From: Mesorhizobium helmanticense
GTDB taxonomy: Bacteria; Pseudomonadota; Alphaproteobacteria; Rhizobiales; Rhizobiaceae
DNA: 50,781 nucleotides
Direction: 5' to 3'
Assembly: GCF_003034915.1 (NCBI RefSeq)
Contig: NZ_PZJX01000011.1
Coordinates: 1-50,781, forward strand
The notes beneath the pieces were generated by a model. It saw nothing but the letters and a program-made list of their open reading frames with translations, was not told the DNA's origin and did not search any database. This document shows positions 26,216-35,002 of the stretch, in pieces. Position 1 is the first letter of the stretch, and each line of letters starts with the position of its first letter. The position numbers were made by a program, and so were the translations under genes.

Positions 26216-27010
26216 ATGAAAATATTGCTTGCAGGCGAAACCTTCGCGGCGATGACTACGGTTGCCGTCGGTGGCGATGTGCTGACCAGTGCGACGTCGA
26301 CAAATGGCGCAACCGCCTTCAACGCCGCCCTCGCCGCCGAGGGCATCTCGGTGACACAGATCGGCGGCGACCGCTGTGCGGCCGAATTCCCCTTCGACCT
26401 CGATGCGCTTGCCCAGTATCAGGCGGTGGTGATCTCTGATGTCGGCGCGCTGACCTTGCTGGTCACGCCGGATGCCCGCGCCGGTCGCGCCGGCGTCAAC
26501 CGTCTCGAGCTGCTCAAGGCCTACGTCCAAGGAGGCGGTGGGCTGATGCTGGCAGGAGGCTATATGGGTTTTCAGGGCATGTTCGGGACGGCACGATTCT
26601 ACGACACCCCGGTCGAAGACGTGTTGCCCGTGCGCTGTCTGCCGTTTTGTGATGGCATGGAGGTGCCGGAGGGTCTGCAGGCCTCCATCCTGCAAGCTGC
26701 CCATCCGATCTTTGTCGGCGTAGAGGAGCCATTGCCCCTGATTCTTGGCATGAACAAGCTGGATTTCAGAGGCGACGGGTCATCCCTGCTGCTTGCGACC
26801 TGTCATCATCGCGGCACGGACTGGCCGCTCCTTGCCGTTCGCAACCATGGCCGCGGCCGCACGGTCGCTTGGGCGACCGACATCGGTCCGCATTGGCTCT
26901 CGCAGGATTTTCTCGGGTGGCCGCTCTACGGCAAGCTGATGGCGAACATGGTGCGGTGGCTCGCCGGCAAGGACGAGAAGGCTCTGATCAGTCCTCCTGG
27001 GCCCGCATGA
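26216..27010 (+). CDS. Class I glutamine-amidotransferase-like protein
   Basis: 264-residue cytoplasmic protein of the putative-amidotransferase family often encoded with sugar transporters. It starts MKILLAGETFAAMTTVAVGG and has a flavodoxin-like layout: VVISDVGALTLLV near residue 82, LKAYVQGGGGLMLAGGYMGFQG near 105, and DWPLLAVRNHGRGRTVAWATDIGPHW near 205. The usual amidotransferase nucleophile Cys elbow is replaced by AGGYMG, so it is probably not a real amidotransferase. It is the last gene of the first transport operon. Role unknown; sugar binding or hydrolysis is a guess. Confidence 0.75.
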   Translation: MKILLAGETFAAMTTVAVGGDVLTSATSTNGATAFNAALAAEGISVTQIGGDRCAAEFPFDLDALAQYQAVVISDVGALTLLVTPDARAGRAGVNRLELLKAYVQGGGGLMLAGGYMGFQGMFGTARFYDTPVEDVLPVRCLPFCDGMEVPEGLQASILQAAHPIFVGVEEPLPLILGMNKLDFRGDGSSLLLATCHHRGTDWPLLAVRNHGRGRTVAWATDIGPHWLSQDFLGWPLYGKLMANMVRWLAGKDEKALISPPGPA

Positions 27011-27036
27011 CCCCATGCAAGAGCAAACACAGACCT

Positions 27037-27477
27037 TCACTCTTGTCGACGTTGTTCCAACTCTGCGACCACCCGTTCATCCTGTCGCCGCACACGTAGC
27101 CGCTTTGTCAGGAACACCAGGTTTGCCGTTTCCTCCAACTCCTCCGCGGAGAGGTGTCCATCGTAGAGCATGCGACCGTTGACGGGAAAGGTCCGATATT
27201 GCCTTCAGGCGTCGAATCGAAGGTCGAGCAATACTTGAACACGATCTGCTCCGCGCCGTTGGCAACCAGACAGCGGCAGGCTGTCAGCGATTGAGACACG
27301 GGATCATGGGCCGCAACAGAGCGCGTTTTGAGTGCGATCACCGCAGCATCGATGCTTCCATCCGCCAGTTTTCAATCGGCGTGCCGACATACTGGACAGC
27401 CCGCGGGCCTGCTTTGGCGAGCGTGTTGGTGATGTCACCGGAACCGTGAAATCGTCACCGATGATGCCGATCTTCAT
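27037..27477 (-). pseudogene. Remnant of a four-carbon-acid sugar kinase (DUF1537, OtnK/OiaK-like)
   Basis: Starts at ATG 27477 inside the GntR stop (ATGA), MKIGIIGDDFT. A one-base deletion right after this shifts the frame; the neighbouring frame continues SGDITNTLAKAG and AVQYVGTPIEN. A further shift leads to DGSIDAAVIALKTRS, SQSLTAC and the family-specific FKYCSTFDSTPEGNIG, after which another shift gives FPVNGRMLYDGHL, a segment normally found later in these kinases. Most of the roughly 400-residue enzyme, including the ATP-binding C-terminal domain, is missing. It was evidently once co-expressed with the GntR regulator. Confidence 0.85.
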
Positions 27478-28226
27478 TTGTCGCGATCGCTCATCTCACG
27501 ATCCCCAGTCTCATGATCACTTGCCCGCTGGCGCCAGAACATCGTCGTCAACTGGTCGAGATGCGCGCGCATCGCCTGTTCGGCGCGGTCGGGGTCGCGC
27601 GCGACAATGCCGTCATAGATGGCGCGGTGCGCCTCGTAGGCGGTCTGTTCCTGGCCGTCGGCGGCCAGCGTGACGATGCGCTGTTCCTTCAGCCATTCCG
27701 AAATCTGGTCGTGAAGCGCGACGAAAACGAGATTGCGGGCGATGCGTGCCAGCTCGAAGTGGAAAGCGATATCCGTGCTGGTAAAGCGGTCGCGGTCGCC
27801 GATCGCCAGGCGGTTGGCTTCGAGCGCCTCGCTTAGCGATTCAAGGTCGGAAGGTGTCGCAGTGCGGGCCGCCTCGCGGGCGAGGCCGACTTCGAAAAAC
27901 ATGCGGGCGCCCTGAAAGGAGCGCTGCCCTTCCTCGGTCGACAGCATCTGCCTGACGGCAGGCGCCATGCCGGTGAAGATGTGGCTGGCGGTCGGCATCA
28001 GCACCTTGGCGCGGGCGCCATTGGTGAGTTCGACAAGGCCGGCCTTCTGCAATGCGATCAGCGCCTCTCGGATGGCCGGGCGCCCGACGCCGAAGCGCGA
28101 CTGCAAGTCGCGTTCGGGCGGCAATTGGTCCCCGGGCTTCAGTTTGCCTGAGAGGATCTGCCCTTCGAGGTGCGTGGCAACGTGCTCGAAGAGCTTCTTT
28201 CGTTCTATGACTAGCGGGTCGACCAT
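27474..28226 (-). CDS. GntR-family regulator, FadR subfamily
   Basis: 250-residue regulator. The N-terminal winged helix has the GntR signature (GQILSGKLKPGDQLPPERDLQSRFGVGRPAIREAL, read as consecutive short motifs SGKLKPGDQLPPERDL and GVGRPAIREALIALQ), followed by a helical FCD ligand domain (residues about 95-225) with DIAFHFELARIA and YEAHRAIYDGIVARD. It is divergent from the long catabolic operon beginning at 28429 and overlaps the kinase relic by ATGA. It most likely represses the operon until a sugar acid or similar inducer binds. Confidence 0.92.
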   Translation of the reverse strand: MVDPLVIERKKLFEHVATHLEGQILSGKLKPGDQLPPERDLQSRFGVGRPAIREALIALQKAGLVELTNGARAKVLMPTASHIFTGMAPAVRQMLSTEEGQRSFQGARMFFEVGLAREAARTATPSDLESLSEALEANRLAIGDRDRFTSTDIAFHFELARIARNLVFVALHDQISEWLKEQRIVTLAADGQEQTAYEAHRAIYDGIVARDPDRAEQAMRAHLDQLTTMFWRQRASDHETGDREMSDRDK

Positions 28227-28247
28227 AGACCTTTCATACCATCATGC

Positions 28248-28276
28248 TTGACAACCATGCAACAGCTTGCAATGCT
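28248..28276 (+). promoter_or_regulatory. Promoter candidate for the catabolic operon
   Basis: TTGACA at 28248-28253 is a perfect -35 box; 17 bases later AATGCT (28271-28276) is a weak -10. It lies in the 200-bp gap between the divergent GntR gene and the PanE-like gene. Nearby ATACCATCATG and ACCATGCAAC may contain operator half-sites. Confidence 0.35.
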
Positions 28277-28428
28277 GAAATCACAAGATTGGAACGCGGG
28301 AACAGATGGTTGAGCTCCTGGAGCATTGACCGTGCCGGTTTGGGGCGTGCTCCAAAGCCTGCAAATCAACACGCTTGGGGACGATGATGGCGGTGGCGAA
28401 CGGTTGCGGCCGCCAAGGGAGGAAATGC

Positions 28429-29364
28429 ATGAAAATCGCCATTCTGGGCGGCGGCGGAGCCATGGGCGGGATATTCGGGGGCTATCTGGCCCGCGCCGGC
28501 AACGACGTGACTTTGATCGACGTCTCCAAGGCGGCGGTGACGGCAATCAACGACAACGGGCTGACCATCGAGGAGAAGGATGGTTCGCAGCCGGTGATCA
28601 GGGTGCCGGCAAGCGATGATCCGGCGAGCGTCGGCCCGGTCGATCTCATCATCAATTTCGTCAAATGTTATCACACCGAGGCCGCCGTGCGCGCCGCCGC
28701 ACCGATGATCGCCGGTGACACGGCCGTGCTCAGCCTGCAGAACGGCTGGGGCAACGCGCCCCGCATCGCCTCGATCGTCGGCGAAGACCGCGTGCTGGTC
28801 GGGCTCACCTATCATGGCGGTACGTTGCTGGCGCCGGGCCGCGTCAAGCATCCGGGATCCGGCATGACCTATATCGGCGAACTCACCGGCAAGCCGACCG
28901 AGCGCCTCGGCAAGGTGATCGAGGCGTTCCGCGCGGCTGAGATCGAAACGACGCGCTCAGACAGGATCCTGGACGAAGTCTGGAAAAAACTGGCGCTGAA
29001 TGCCTGCACGCTGCCGGTCGCCGGATTGCTGCATTTCATGTCGCACGAGCTTGTCGCCTTCGACGGTACCAAGAGCCTGATGGCCGCTATCCTTGTAGAG
29101 GTCGTGGCGGTGGCGAAGGCGCAAGGCATCGCGCTCGATTATGATGAGCGCTGGGCCGCCATCACCGGGCTGCTGGAGAAGGCGGTCGGCGGCAAGGCGT
29201 CGATGCTGCAGGATGTCGAGGCCAGGCGGCAGACCGAGATCGAGGTGATCAACGGAGCGATCGTCGACGCGGGCAAGCGCACCGGTGTGGCAACGCCCGT
29301 CAACGAAACCATGGTCTGGATGATCCAGGCCAAGCAGGCCCACTATCTCCAGGCCAAGGCATAA
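28429..29364 (+). CDS. Ketopantoate reductase-family (ApbA/PanE) oxidoreductase
   Basis: 311-residue NAD(P)-dependent reductase. N-terminal Rossmann motif MKIAILGGGGAMGGIFGGYL, then LIINFVKCYHTEAA, a conserved VWKKLALNACTLPVAGLL in the C-terminal helical domain with the catalytic Lys, and the substrate-loop region VINGAIVDAGKRTGVATPVNE. The start at 28429 has an AGGGAGGAA ribosome site seven bases upstream. As first gene of a sugar-catabolic operon, far from pantothenate genes, it more likely reduces or oxidises a 2-keto or branched hydroxy acid of the pathway than ketopantoate. Confidence 0.9.
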   Translation: MKIAILGGGGAMGGIFGGYLARAGNDVTLIDVSKAAVTAINDNGLTIEEKDGSQPVIRVPASDDPASVGPVDLIINFVKCYHTEAAVRAAAPMIAGDTAVLSLQNGWGNAPRIASIVGEDRVLVGLTYHGGTLLAPGRVKHPGSGMTYIGELTGKPTERLGKVIEAFRAAEIETTRSDRILDEVWKKLALNACTLPVAGLLHFMSHELVAFDGTKSLMAAILVEVVAVAKAQGIALDYDERWAAITGLLEKAVGGKASMLQDVEARRQTEIEVINGAIVDAGKRTGVATPVNETMVWMIQAKQAHYLQAKA

Positions 29365-29370
29365 CGGGCC

Positions 29371-30903
29371 ATGGCGCCGCGGCTCGAAATCAACGGCCTT
29401 TCCAAGTTCTTCCCCGGCGTGCGGGCGCTGGACGATGTCTCGATGAATGTCGAGGCCGGTGAAATCCGCGCCCTGCTCGGCGAAAACGGTGCCGGCAAGT
29501 CGACCCTCGGCAAGATCGTCGCCGGCGTCTATTCGCGGGATCAAGGCACGGTGCTGGTCGACGGCGCCGAGATCGGCACGCTGGACGAAAAAGCCGCCGG
29601 CGATCTCGGCATCGGCATCGTGCATCAGGAAGGCTCGCTGGTGCCGCAGCTTTCGGTCGCCGAGAACATCTTCGCCGGCCGCCAGCCGACGCAATGGCTT
29701 GGCCAGGTCAACGTCCGCGCCATGCGCGAGCAGGCAAAAGCGTTGATCGCGCAGCTTGGCGTCGCCATCGATCCGGCGCTGAAAGTGTCGGCGCTGTCGC
29801 CTGCGCAGGCCCAGATCGTCGAAATCGCCAAGGCGCTATCACGAGACCTCCGGATCCTCATCCTCGACGAGCCGACGGCGGCGCTGACCCTTACCGAAAC
29901 CGAAAAACTGTTCGACGTGGTGCGCCGCCTGGCCGGCAACGGCGTTTCGGTGATCTATGTTTCGCATCGGCTCGCCGAGATATTCGCGCTTTGCCATTCT
30001 GTAACAGTGCTCAAGGACGGCAGGCTCGCCGGGACGCGCAAGGTCGCCGAGACATCGACCGACGAACTGATCCGCCTGATGGTCGGACGCGACGTGCATT
30101 TCTCGCGCTCCCCCGCGGGGCGGAAAATCGGTGACGTCGTGCTCCAGGCCCAGAACGTCGATGCGCCGCCTTTGGTGCGCTCGGCGTCGATCACCGTTCG
30201 GGCCGGCGAGATCGTCTGCCTTGCCGGTCTCATCGGGTCGGGCCGCAGTGAGTTCTGCGAGGCGATCTTCGGTGCCCGCCGCCGGCACGGCGGCTCGGTT
30301 CGGATCGGCGGCACGGCGATCGATCCGAAAGGCCCATGGGACGGCAAGCATGCCGGCATCGGCATGGTGCCGGAAGACCGCAAGGCGGCCGGCCTGTTCC
30401 TCGGCATGGACATCGTCAACAATGTCGCCGCGACGGTTCTGTCCAGGGTCTCGTCGGGTGCGAATTTTTCCAACCGCAAGGCAGAGGCCCTGGCCAGGAA
30501 TTTCGTCGACGAACTGCGCATCGCGACGCCGAGCGTTCACCAGATCGTCGGCAATCTCTCCGGCGGCAATCAGCAGAAAGTGCTGCTCGCCAAATGGCTG
30601 GCGATGGAGCCGCGCCTTCTGATCGTCGACGAGCCGACACGCGGCGTCGATGTCGGCGCGCGCTCCGAGATCTACCGGCTGCTCAGGGCGCTCGCTGACA
30701 AGGGCGTCGCCCTGCTCGTCGTGTCCTCGGACCTGCCGGAGGTGCTGGCGCTTGCCGACCGCATCGTCGTGATGGCGGAAGGCCGGACGGTCGGCGAACT
30801 GCCGGGCGACGGGGCGAGCGAAGAACAGGTGCTGCGGCTGGCCACAAGATACACGGCCTCGGTGGCCGAGGTTCGCAACCAGGCTGATATGGCAGAGGCA
30901 TGA
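29371..30903 (+). CDS. Sugar ABC transporter ATP-binding protein
   Basis: 510-residue duplicated RbsA-type ATPase. First domain: Walker [10 protein letters not shown] near residue 37, Walker B LILDEPTAALTL near 165, switch region YVSHRLAEI. Second domain: [32 protein letters not shown] near 395, LIVDEPTRGVDVG near 420. Both halves are intact, in contrast to the frameshifted ATPase of the first operon. It starts six bases after the PanE-like gene and overlaps the permease by ATGA. Confidence 0.95.
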   Translation: MAPRLEINGLSKFFPGVRALDDVSMNVEAGEIRALLGENGAGKSTLGKIVAGVYSRDQGTVLVDGAEIGTLDEKAAGDLGIGIVHQEGSLVPQLSVAENIFAGRQPTQWLGQVNVRAMREQAKALIAQLGVAIDPALKVSALSPAQAQIVEIAKALSRDLRILILDEPTAALTLTETEKLFDVVRRLAGNGVSVIYVSHRLAEIFALCHSVTVLKDGRLAGTRKVAETSTDELIRLMVGRDVHFSRSPAGRKIGDVVLQAQNVDAPPLVRSASITVRAGEIVCLAGLIGSGRSEFCEAIFGARRRHGGSVRIGGTAIDPKGPWDGKHAGIGMVPEDRKAAGLFLGMDIVNNVAATVLSRVSSGANFSNRKAEALARNFVDELRIATPSVHQIVGNLSGGNQQKVLLAKWLAMEPRLLIVDEPTRGVDVGARSEIYRLLRALADKGVALLVVSSDLPEVLALADRIVVMAEGRTVGELPGDGASEEQVLRLATRYTASVAEVRNQADMAEA

Positions 30904-31919
30904 TGGCGATGCAGATCACGCAACCCCTGGCAGAAACTGCCGAGCGCCGGCGAGAGAACCTCCTGGTGCGCATCGTGCGGCGCCTTGCCGATTCCAGGGA
31001 ACTGACGCTCTTCGTGCTCGTCGTCGCGCTGGCGCTGGCGATGAGCATTGTCTACCCGAACAATTTCCCGACCGCCTCCAACATGCGGGCCGTGCTGCTC
31101 AACCTGGCGCCGGTGGGGATGCTCGTCTGCGGCATGATGCTGCTGATGATCGGCGGCACGTTCGACCTGTCGGTCGGCTCGACGCTGGCCTTCTCCGGCG
31201 TCTGGGCCGGCGTCGTGGCAGGCTGGTGGGGCTGGCCGGCAGAGAGCGCGGTCCTTGTCGGCATCCTGGTCGGCGCATTGTGCGGCCTGGTCAACGGCTT
31301 GATCGTGACGCGCATCGGCATCAACGCGCTGATCGCCACTCTCGGCACGCTCACCATCTATCGCAGCCTGACCTATGTCACCGCCGGCACCGGCGTCACC
31401 CCGATCAGCGATGCTTTCGCTGCCTATGGCCGTGCCGCCGACCCGCTATTCAGGATCCAGTCGCCGTTCTGGGCAATGCTGGTGCTGGTGCTCGTTGGCG
31501 GCTGGCTGGTAGCGCGGACGCGCTTCTTCCGGCAGTTCTATTTCATCGGCGGCAATCCGCGCGCCGCCCAGCTTTCGGGCATCCGCGTCGATCGGCTGAT
31601 CCTGATCGGCTTCGTCATCATGGGGGCGCTGGCGGGCCTCGCCGGCGTGCTGGGCGCGGCTCGTCTCAACAGCGCCGTCGTCAATGCCGGCGTCGGCATC
31701 GAGCTCAAGGTCATCACCGCCACGGTGCTCGGCGGCGCGAGCCTGAAGGGCGGCGAGGGCACGATCCTTGGCGGCATTCTCGGCGTGCTGTTCATCGCGC
31801 TGATCGAGAACGCCATGATCATCAACGCAATCGGCGTGTTCTGGCAAGGGCTGGTGGTGGGCCTGGTCCTGCTGTTTGCCGTCTCGCTCGATCGTTTCAA
31901 GACCAGCGGCCGCGCCTGA
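30900..31919 (+). CDS. Sugar ABC transporter permease
   Basis: 339-residue ribose-type permease with about nine or ten membrane helices. It has GMMLLMIGGTFDLSVGSTLAFSG, INALIATLGTLTIYRSLTY, and VLGGASLKGGEGTILGG, the usual CUT2 signatures. Only one permease gene is present here, so the channel is probably a homodimer. The ATG overlaps the ATPase stop; ATG at 30903 and 30909 are possible alternatives. Confidence 0.94.
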   Translation: MMAMQITQPLAETAERRRENLLVRIVRRLADSRELTLFVLVVALALAMSIVYPNNFPTASNMRAVLLNLAPVGMLVCGMMLLMIGGTFDLSVGSTLAFSGVWAGVVAGWWGWPAESAVLVGILVGALCGLVNGLIVTRIGINALIATLGTLTIYRSLTYVTAGTGVTPISDAFAAYGRAADPLFRIQSPFWAMLVLVLVGGWLVARTRFFRQFYFIGGNPRAAQLSGIRVDRLILIGFVIMGALAGLAGVLGAARLNSAVVNAGVGIELKVITATVLGGASLKGGEGTILGGILGVLFIALIENAMIINAIGVFWQGLVVGLVLLFAVSLDRFKTSGRA

Positions 31920-32020
31920 TCTCAGGCGGGGGCGGGAGGAGGCGTCCGGACAACCGGACGGCATGCAGGAGACTGGATTTCAGAAGACTGGAACGACAAA
32001 AACATCAGGAGGAAACGGGC

Positions 32021-33040
32021 ATGAAATCGATAGTGAAAGCGATACTCTCCGGCGCAGCGCTTGCCGCCACGGCATTGCTGCAGACTTTTCCGGTTAGCGC
32101 GCAGGAATCATCCTTCGGGCCGGCCGATGCCAAGGAGACCTATTACTGGATCTCCAACAAGGCCAATTTGCCGCTGTTCGTGCAATATGACTATGTCGGC
32201 ATGAAGCGGATCGCCGAGGAGCTCGGCGTCAAGGTGATCGTCGCCGGACCGACCGATTTCGACGTGCCGGGCTTCATCTCCGCCGTCGACCAGGTCTGCG
32301 CGCAAAAGCCAAGCGGCGTCTCGGTGGTCGGCGGCTGGGATCCGTCGCTGACCGAATCGGTCAAGAAATGCATGGAACAGGGCGTGCCGACCGTGGTCGA
32401 TGACGGCGACCTGCCGGACTCCGGCCGCCTTGCCTATATCGGCACGAACTGGACGCAGGTCGGCGTCGCCCAGGCCAAGAAGCTGATGGAAATGCTGCCG
32501 AATGGCGGCAAGCTCGCGTCGATGTCGATCATCAACGCCGGCAATATGCGCGAGGCAGTGGCTGGCTTCAAAGCCTATATCGAGGCCAATGGCGGCGGCA
32601 AATACACCATCGTCGCCAATGAGGACGATGGCGGCGACGCGCAGAAGGCGGCGCAGGTGACCGCGGCGATCCTGGCAGCCAATCCCGATATTGCCGGTCT
32701 TGCAGGCTTCGATTCCGAATCCGGCGCCGGCATCGTCACCGCGCTGCGTGAAGCCGGCAAGAATCCCGGCGACATCAAGGTGACCGCGATGGAGCAGACG
32801 CCCGATTTCTTCAAGTCGGCCAAGGAGGGCTGGGTCGACGGCATCGTCGTGCAGAACCGCGAGCTGTTCATCTATTACGCGGTCAAGCTGCTGCACGACT
32901 ATAACCACAACACGCTGAAGTCGGCCGGTCTCACCTCGAAGGATGGCGGCCGCCCGATCCCGGATTCGCTCGACACCGGCGTCATCCTGATCACCAAGGA
33001 CAATGTCGACAAGGTGCTGACCGCGCTGAATGTAAAATAG
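32021..33040 (+). CDS. Periplasmic sugar-binding protein
   Basis: 339-residue solute-binding protein with a Sec signal peptide (KAILSGAALAATALLQTFPVSA, cleavage near residue 27) and a ribose-type fold: YYWISNKANLPLFVQYDYVG, VVGGWDPSLTESVKKCMEQG, VVDDGDLPDSGRLAYIGTN, and GFDSESGAGIVTALREAG. AGGAGGAAAC precedes the ATG. It is clearly different from the first binding protein, so the two transporters should import different compounds. It feeds the enzymes encoded downstream. Confidence 0.93.
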   Translation: MKSIVKAILSGAALAATALLQTFPVSAQESSFGPADAKETYYWISNKANLPLFVQYDYVGMKRIAEELGVKVIVAGPTDFDVPGFISAVDQVCAQKPSGVSVVGGWDPSLTESVKKCMEQGVPTVVDDGDLPDSGRLAYIGTNWTQVGVAQAKKLMEMLPNGGKLASMSIINAGNMREAVAGFKAYIEANGGGKYTIVANEDDGGDAQKAAQVTAAILAANPDIAGLAGFDSESGAGIVTALREAGKNPGDIKVTAMEQTPDFFKSAKEGWVDGIVVQNRELFIYYAVKLLHDYNHNTLKSAGLTSKDGGRPIPDSLDTGVILITKDNVDKVLTALNVK

Positions 33041-33163
33041 GCCGCACCATGCCGGAGCCCTGGTTCAAGGCTCAGTCTTGATTCCAAGGTCCAGGCAGCC
33101 TCCGGCGGCGCACTCTCCCTCGCCGCCGGATGGCCAATCACACAAAATGGCCAAGGACATAAA

Positions 33164-33982
33164 ATGGCACGTCACCCCACCACCCGCATACGCTTCCACG
33201 GCGTGGCCGCTTACGAGATCCTGACGCGCGACGGCTTGCGCATCCTGTGCGATCCGTTCCTCGACCAGAATCCGGGCGCGGCGACCAGGTCGACCGAATT
33301 CGATCACGTCGATCTCGTCATCGTCAGCCACGCCGCCTTCGATCATCTCGGCGACACCGACAATATAGCGCAGAAATATGGCTGCCCGGTCGTTTGCGGC
33401 GGCGAGGTGAAGGCCTGGCTGATGGATCGCGGCATTCCGGCCAACCAGATCCGCGCTACGACCTGGGGCATTCGCGTCAAGGTGGCCGGAATCGAAATCC
33501 AGCCGCTCGAATGCCACCACTGGTCGCAGATCAGGCTGAAGGACAATTCCTTCATTTCCGGCGTGCCGATGGCCTTCATCGTCTATGCCGACGACAATTT
33601 GCGCTTCTACCACTACGGCGATACCGCGATCTTCTCGGACCTCAAGCTGCAGGCCGAGCTCTATAAGCCCAATGTTGGTTGTATCGGCATCGCCAATCCG
33701 CAGGAGATCCTGCATCTCAACCCAATGCCTGGCGAAATGCTGACCGGCGAGATGAGCCCCTACGAGGGCGTTCTCGCCACGCAGTGGCTTGGCCTCGAGA
33801 CCGTGCTGCCCTGCCACTACATCAAGCTCGACGGCGACAAGGACGTCGCCGAATATATGGAGCACCACCGGCAGGCCAGGGCGCGCGGCGAGGCGATCGC
33901 CGACCCCTATCTGCTGCGCGCCGGCGACTGGATCGAATTCGACGGCGACGGCAAGGTCGTGCGCCCGGCCAAGGCGGCCTGA
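33164..33982 (+). CDS. Metallo-beta-lactamase-fold hydrolase, UlaG-like
   Basis: 272-residue cytoplasmic protein with an MBL fold: RIRFHGVAAYEIL, then LRILCDPFLDQNPG, the metal motif SHAAFDHLGD (only the DH part and first His of the classic HxHxDH are kept), LECHHW, and YHYGDTAIFSDL. UlaG-type members are lactonases acting on sugar acid lactones or phosphates. The altered first metal motif is typical of UlaG-like proteins but makes the exact activity uncertain. Together with the ApnL-like protein the operon would hold two lactonase-type enzymes. Confidence 0.85.
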   Translation: MARHPTTRIRFHGVAAYEILTRDGLRILCDPFLDQNPGAATRSTEFDHVDLVIVSHAAFDHLGDTDNIAQKYGCPVVCGGEVKAWLMDRGIPANQIRATTWGIRVKVAGIEIQPLECHHWSQIRLKDNSFISGVPMAFIVYADDNLRFYHYGDTAIFSDLKLQAELYKPNVGCIGIANPQEILHLNPMPGEMLTGEMSPYEGVLATQWLGLETVLPCHYIKLDGDKDVAEYMEHHRQARARGEAIADPYLLRAGDWIEFDGDGKVVRPAKAA

Positions 33983-33985
33983 TCG

Positions 33986-35002
33986 ATGCGTGCAGCGATC
34001 TTCGACGCGCCGTTTTCGATCCGCATGGCCGACGCGCCGAAGCCGGAGCCGCAGCCGGGAGAGGTGTTGGTCCGCGTCAAGGCTGCCGGGCTTTGCGCCG
34101 GCGACCTCTACATCTACACCGGCAAGAACCCCTATGTGAGCTATCCCCGGATCGGCTGCCACGAGATATCTGGAGTGGTCGAAGCTTATGGTCCCGGCAG
34201 CAGTGGACCGCCGATCGGCACCCGCGTCGTTGTCGACCCGTTCATCGGCTGCGGCCGCTGTTATCCCTGCAGGGTCGGCAAGCGCAATTGCTGCGCCAAT
34301 CTGGCCATTGTCGGCGTCCATCGCGAGGGTGGCTTCGCCGATTTCGTGACGGCGCCGGCCGGAAATCTCAATGTCGTGCCGGATGGGCTGACCGACTTCG
34401 AGGCAGCATTCGCAGAGCCGGTGGCAATAGGCGTGCAGGGCTGCCGCCGCGGCATGGTCAGCGCGCAGGACACGATACTGGTGCTCGGCGCCGGGCCGAT
34501 CGGACTGGCCATCGTCGAAGTGGCGCGCGCGCATGGCGCAAAGGTCTACGCCACGGACTTGTCAGCAGAGCGCTTGACCACCGCGGCCGACCTCGGCGCG
34601 ATACCAGTCGCCGGCGGAGCCGGTCTGGTCGAACGCGCCATGGAGCTTACCAATGGGGAAGGCATGCCGGTGGTCATGGAGGCGACGGGCGCTGCGCCGG
34701 CGATGGAGCAAACGATCGATCTCGTCGCGGCCGGCGGACGCATCGTCATTCTCGGCCTGGTCAAGAAGGGCCAGGGCATCACCTTCCCCGGCCTCGACTT
34801 CACCCGCAAGGAAGTGACGATCCTTGGTTCGCGCGCCTCGGTCGACTGTTTTCCCGAGGCGCTTGAACTGCTCGCCTCCGGCAAGATCCACTATCCGAAG
34901 ATTGCAAGTTCCTTCGCGCTCGGCGAAGCACCCGGCGTCTTCCAGAAGCTCGCCGCCAATCCAATGGCTTTGCACAAGGCCGTATTCGTTTCGGAGGACT
35001 AG
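33986..35002 (+). CDS. Zinc-dependent medium-chain alcohol dehydrogenase
   Basis: 338-residue MDR dehydrogenase. Catalytic zinc ligands are in AAGLCAGDLYIY (Cys) and GCHEISGVV (His-Glu). The structural zinc loop is CGRCYPCRVGKRNCC with four Cys, and the coenzyme site is LVLGAGPIGLAIVE with Asp in YATDLSAERL, indicating NAD preference. Members in sugar clusters oxidise polyols or 2-keto-3-deoxy acids. It is followed directly by a FAH-family hydrolase, a pairing seen in non-phosphorylative deoxy-sugar pathways, where a dehydrogenase makes the diketo acid that the hydrolase cleaves. Confidence 0.93.
   Translation: MRAAIFDAPFSIRMADAPKPEPQPGEVLVRVKAAGLCAGDLYIYTGKNPYVSYPRIGCHEISGVVEAYGPGSSGPPIGTRVVVDPFIGCGRCYPCRVGKRNCCANLAIVGVHREGGFADFVTAPAGNLNVVPDGLTDFEAAFAEPVAIGVQGCRRGMVSAQDTILVLGAGPIGLAIVEVARAHGAKVYATDLSAERLTTAADLGAIPVAGGAGLVERAMELTNGEGMPVVMEATGAAPAMEQTIDLVAAGGRIVILGLVKKGQGITFPGLDFTRKEVTILGSRASVDCFPEALELLASGKIHYPKIASSFALGEAPGVFQKLAANPMALHKAVFVSED

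Noticed and set aside
31226..33040. A 604-codon plus-strand frame that runs from within the permease into the binding-protein gene
   Set aside because: Its first half is an out-of-frame reading of the permease; the real binding protein starts at 32021 with its own ribosome site and signal peptide.
33065..34534. A 489-codon minus-strand frame across the UlaG-like and dehydrogenase genes
   Set aside because: It spans two real plus-strand genes and their junction and has no protein-like motifs.
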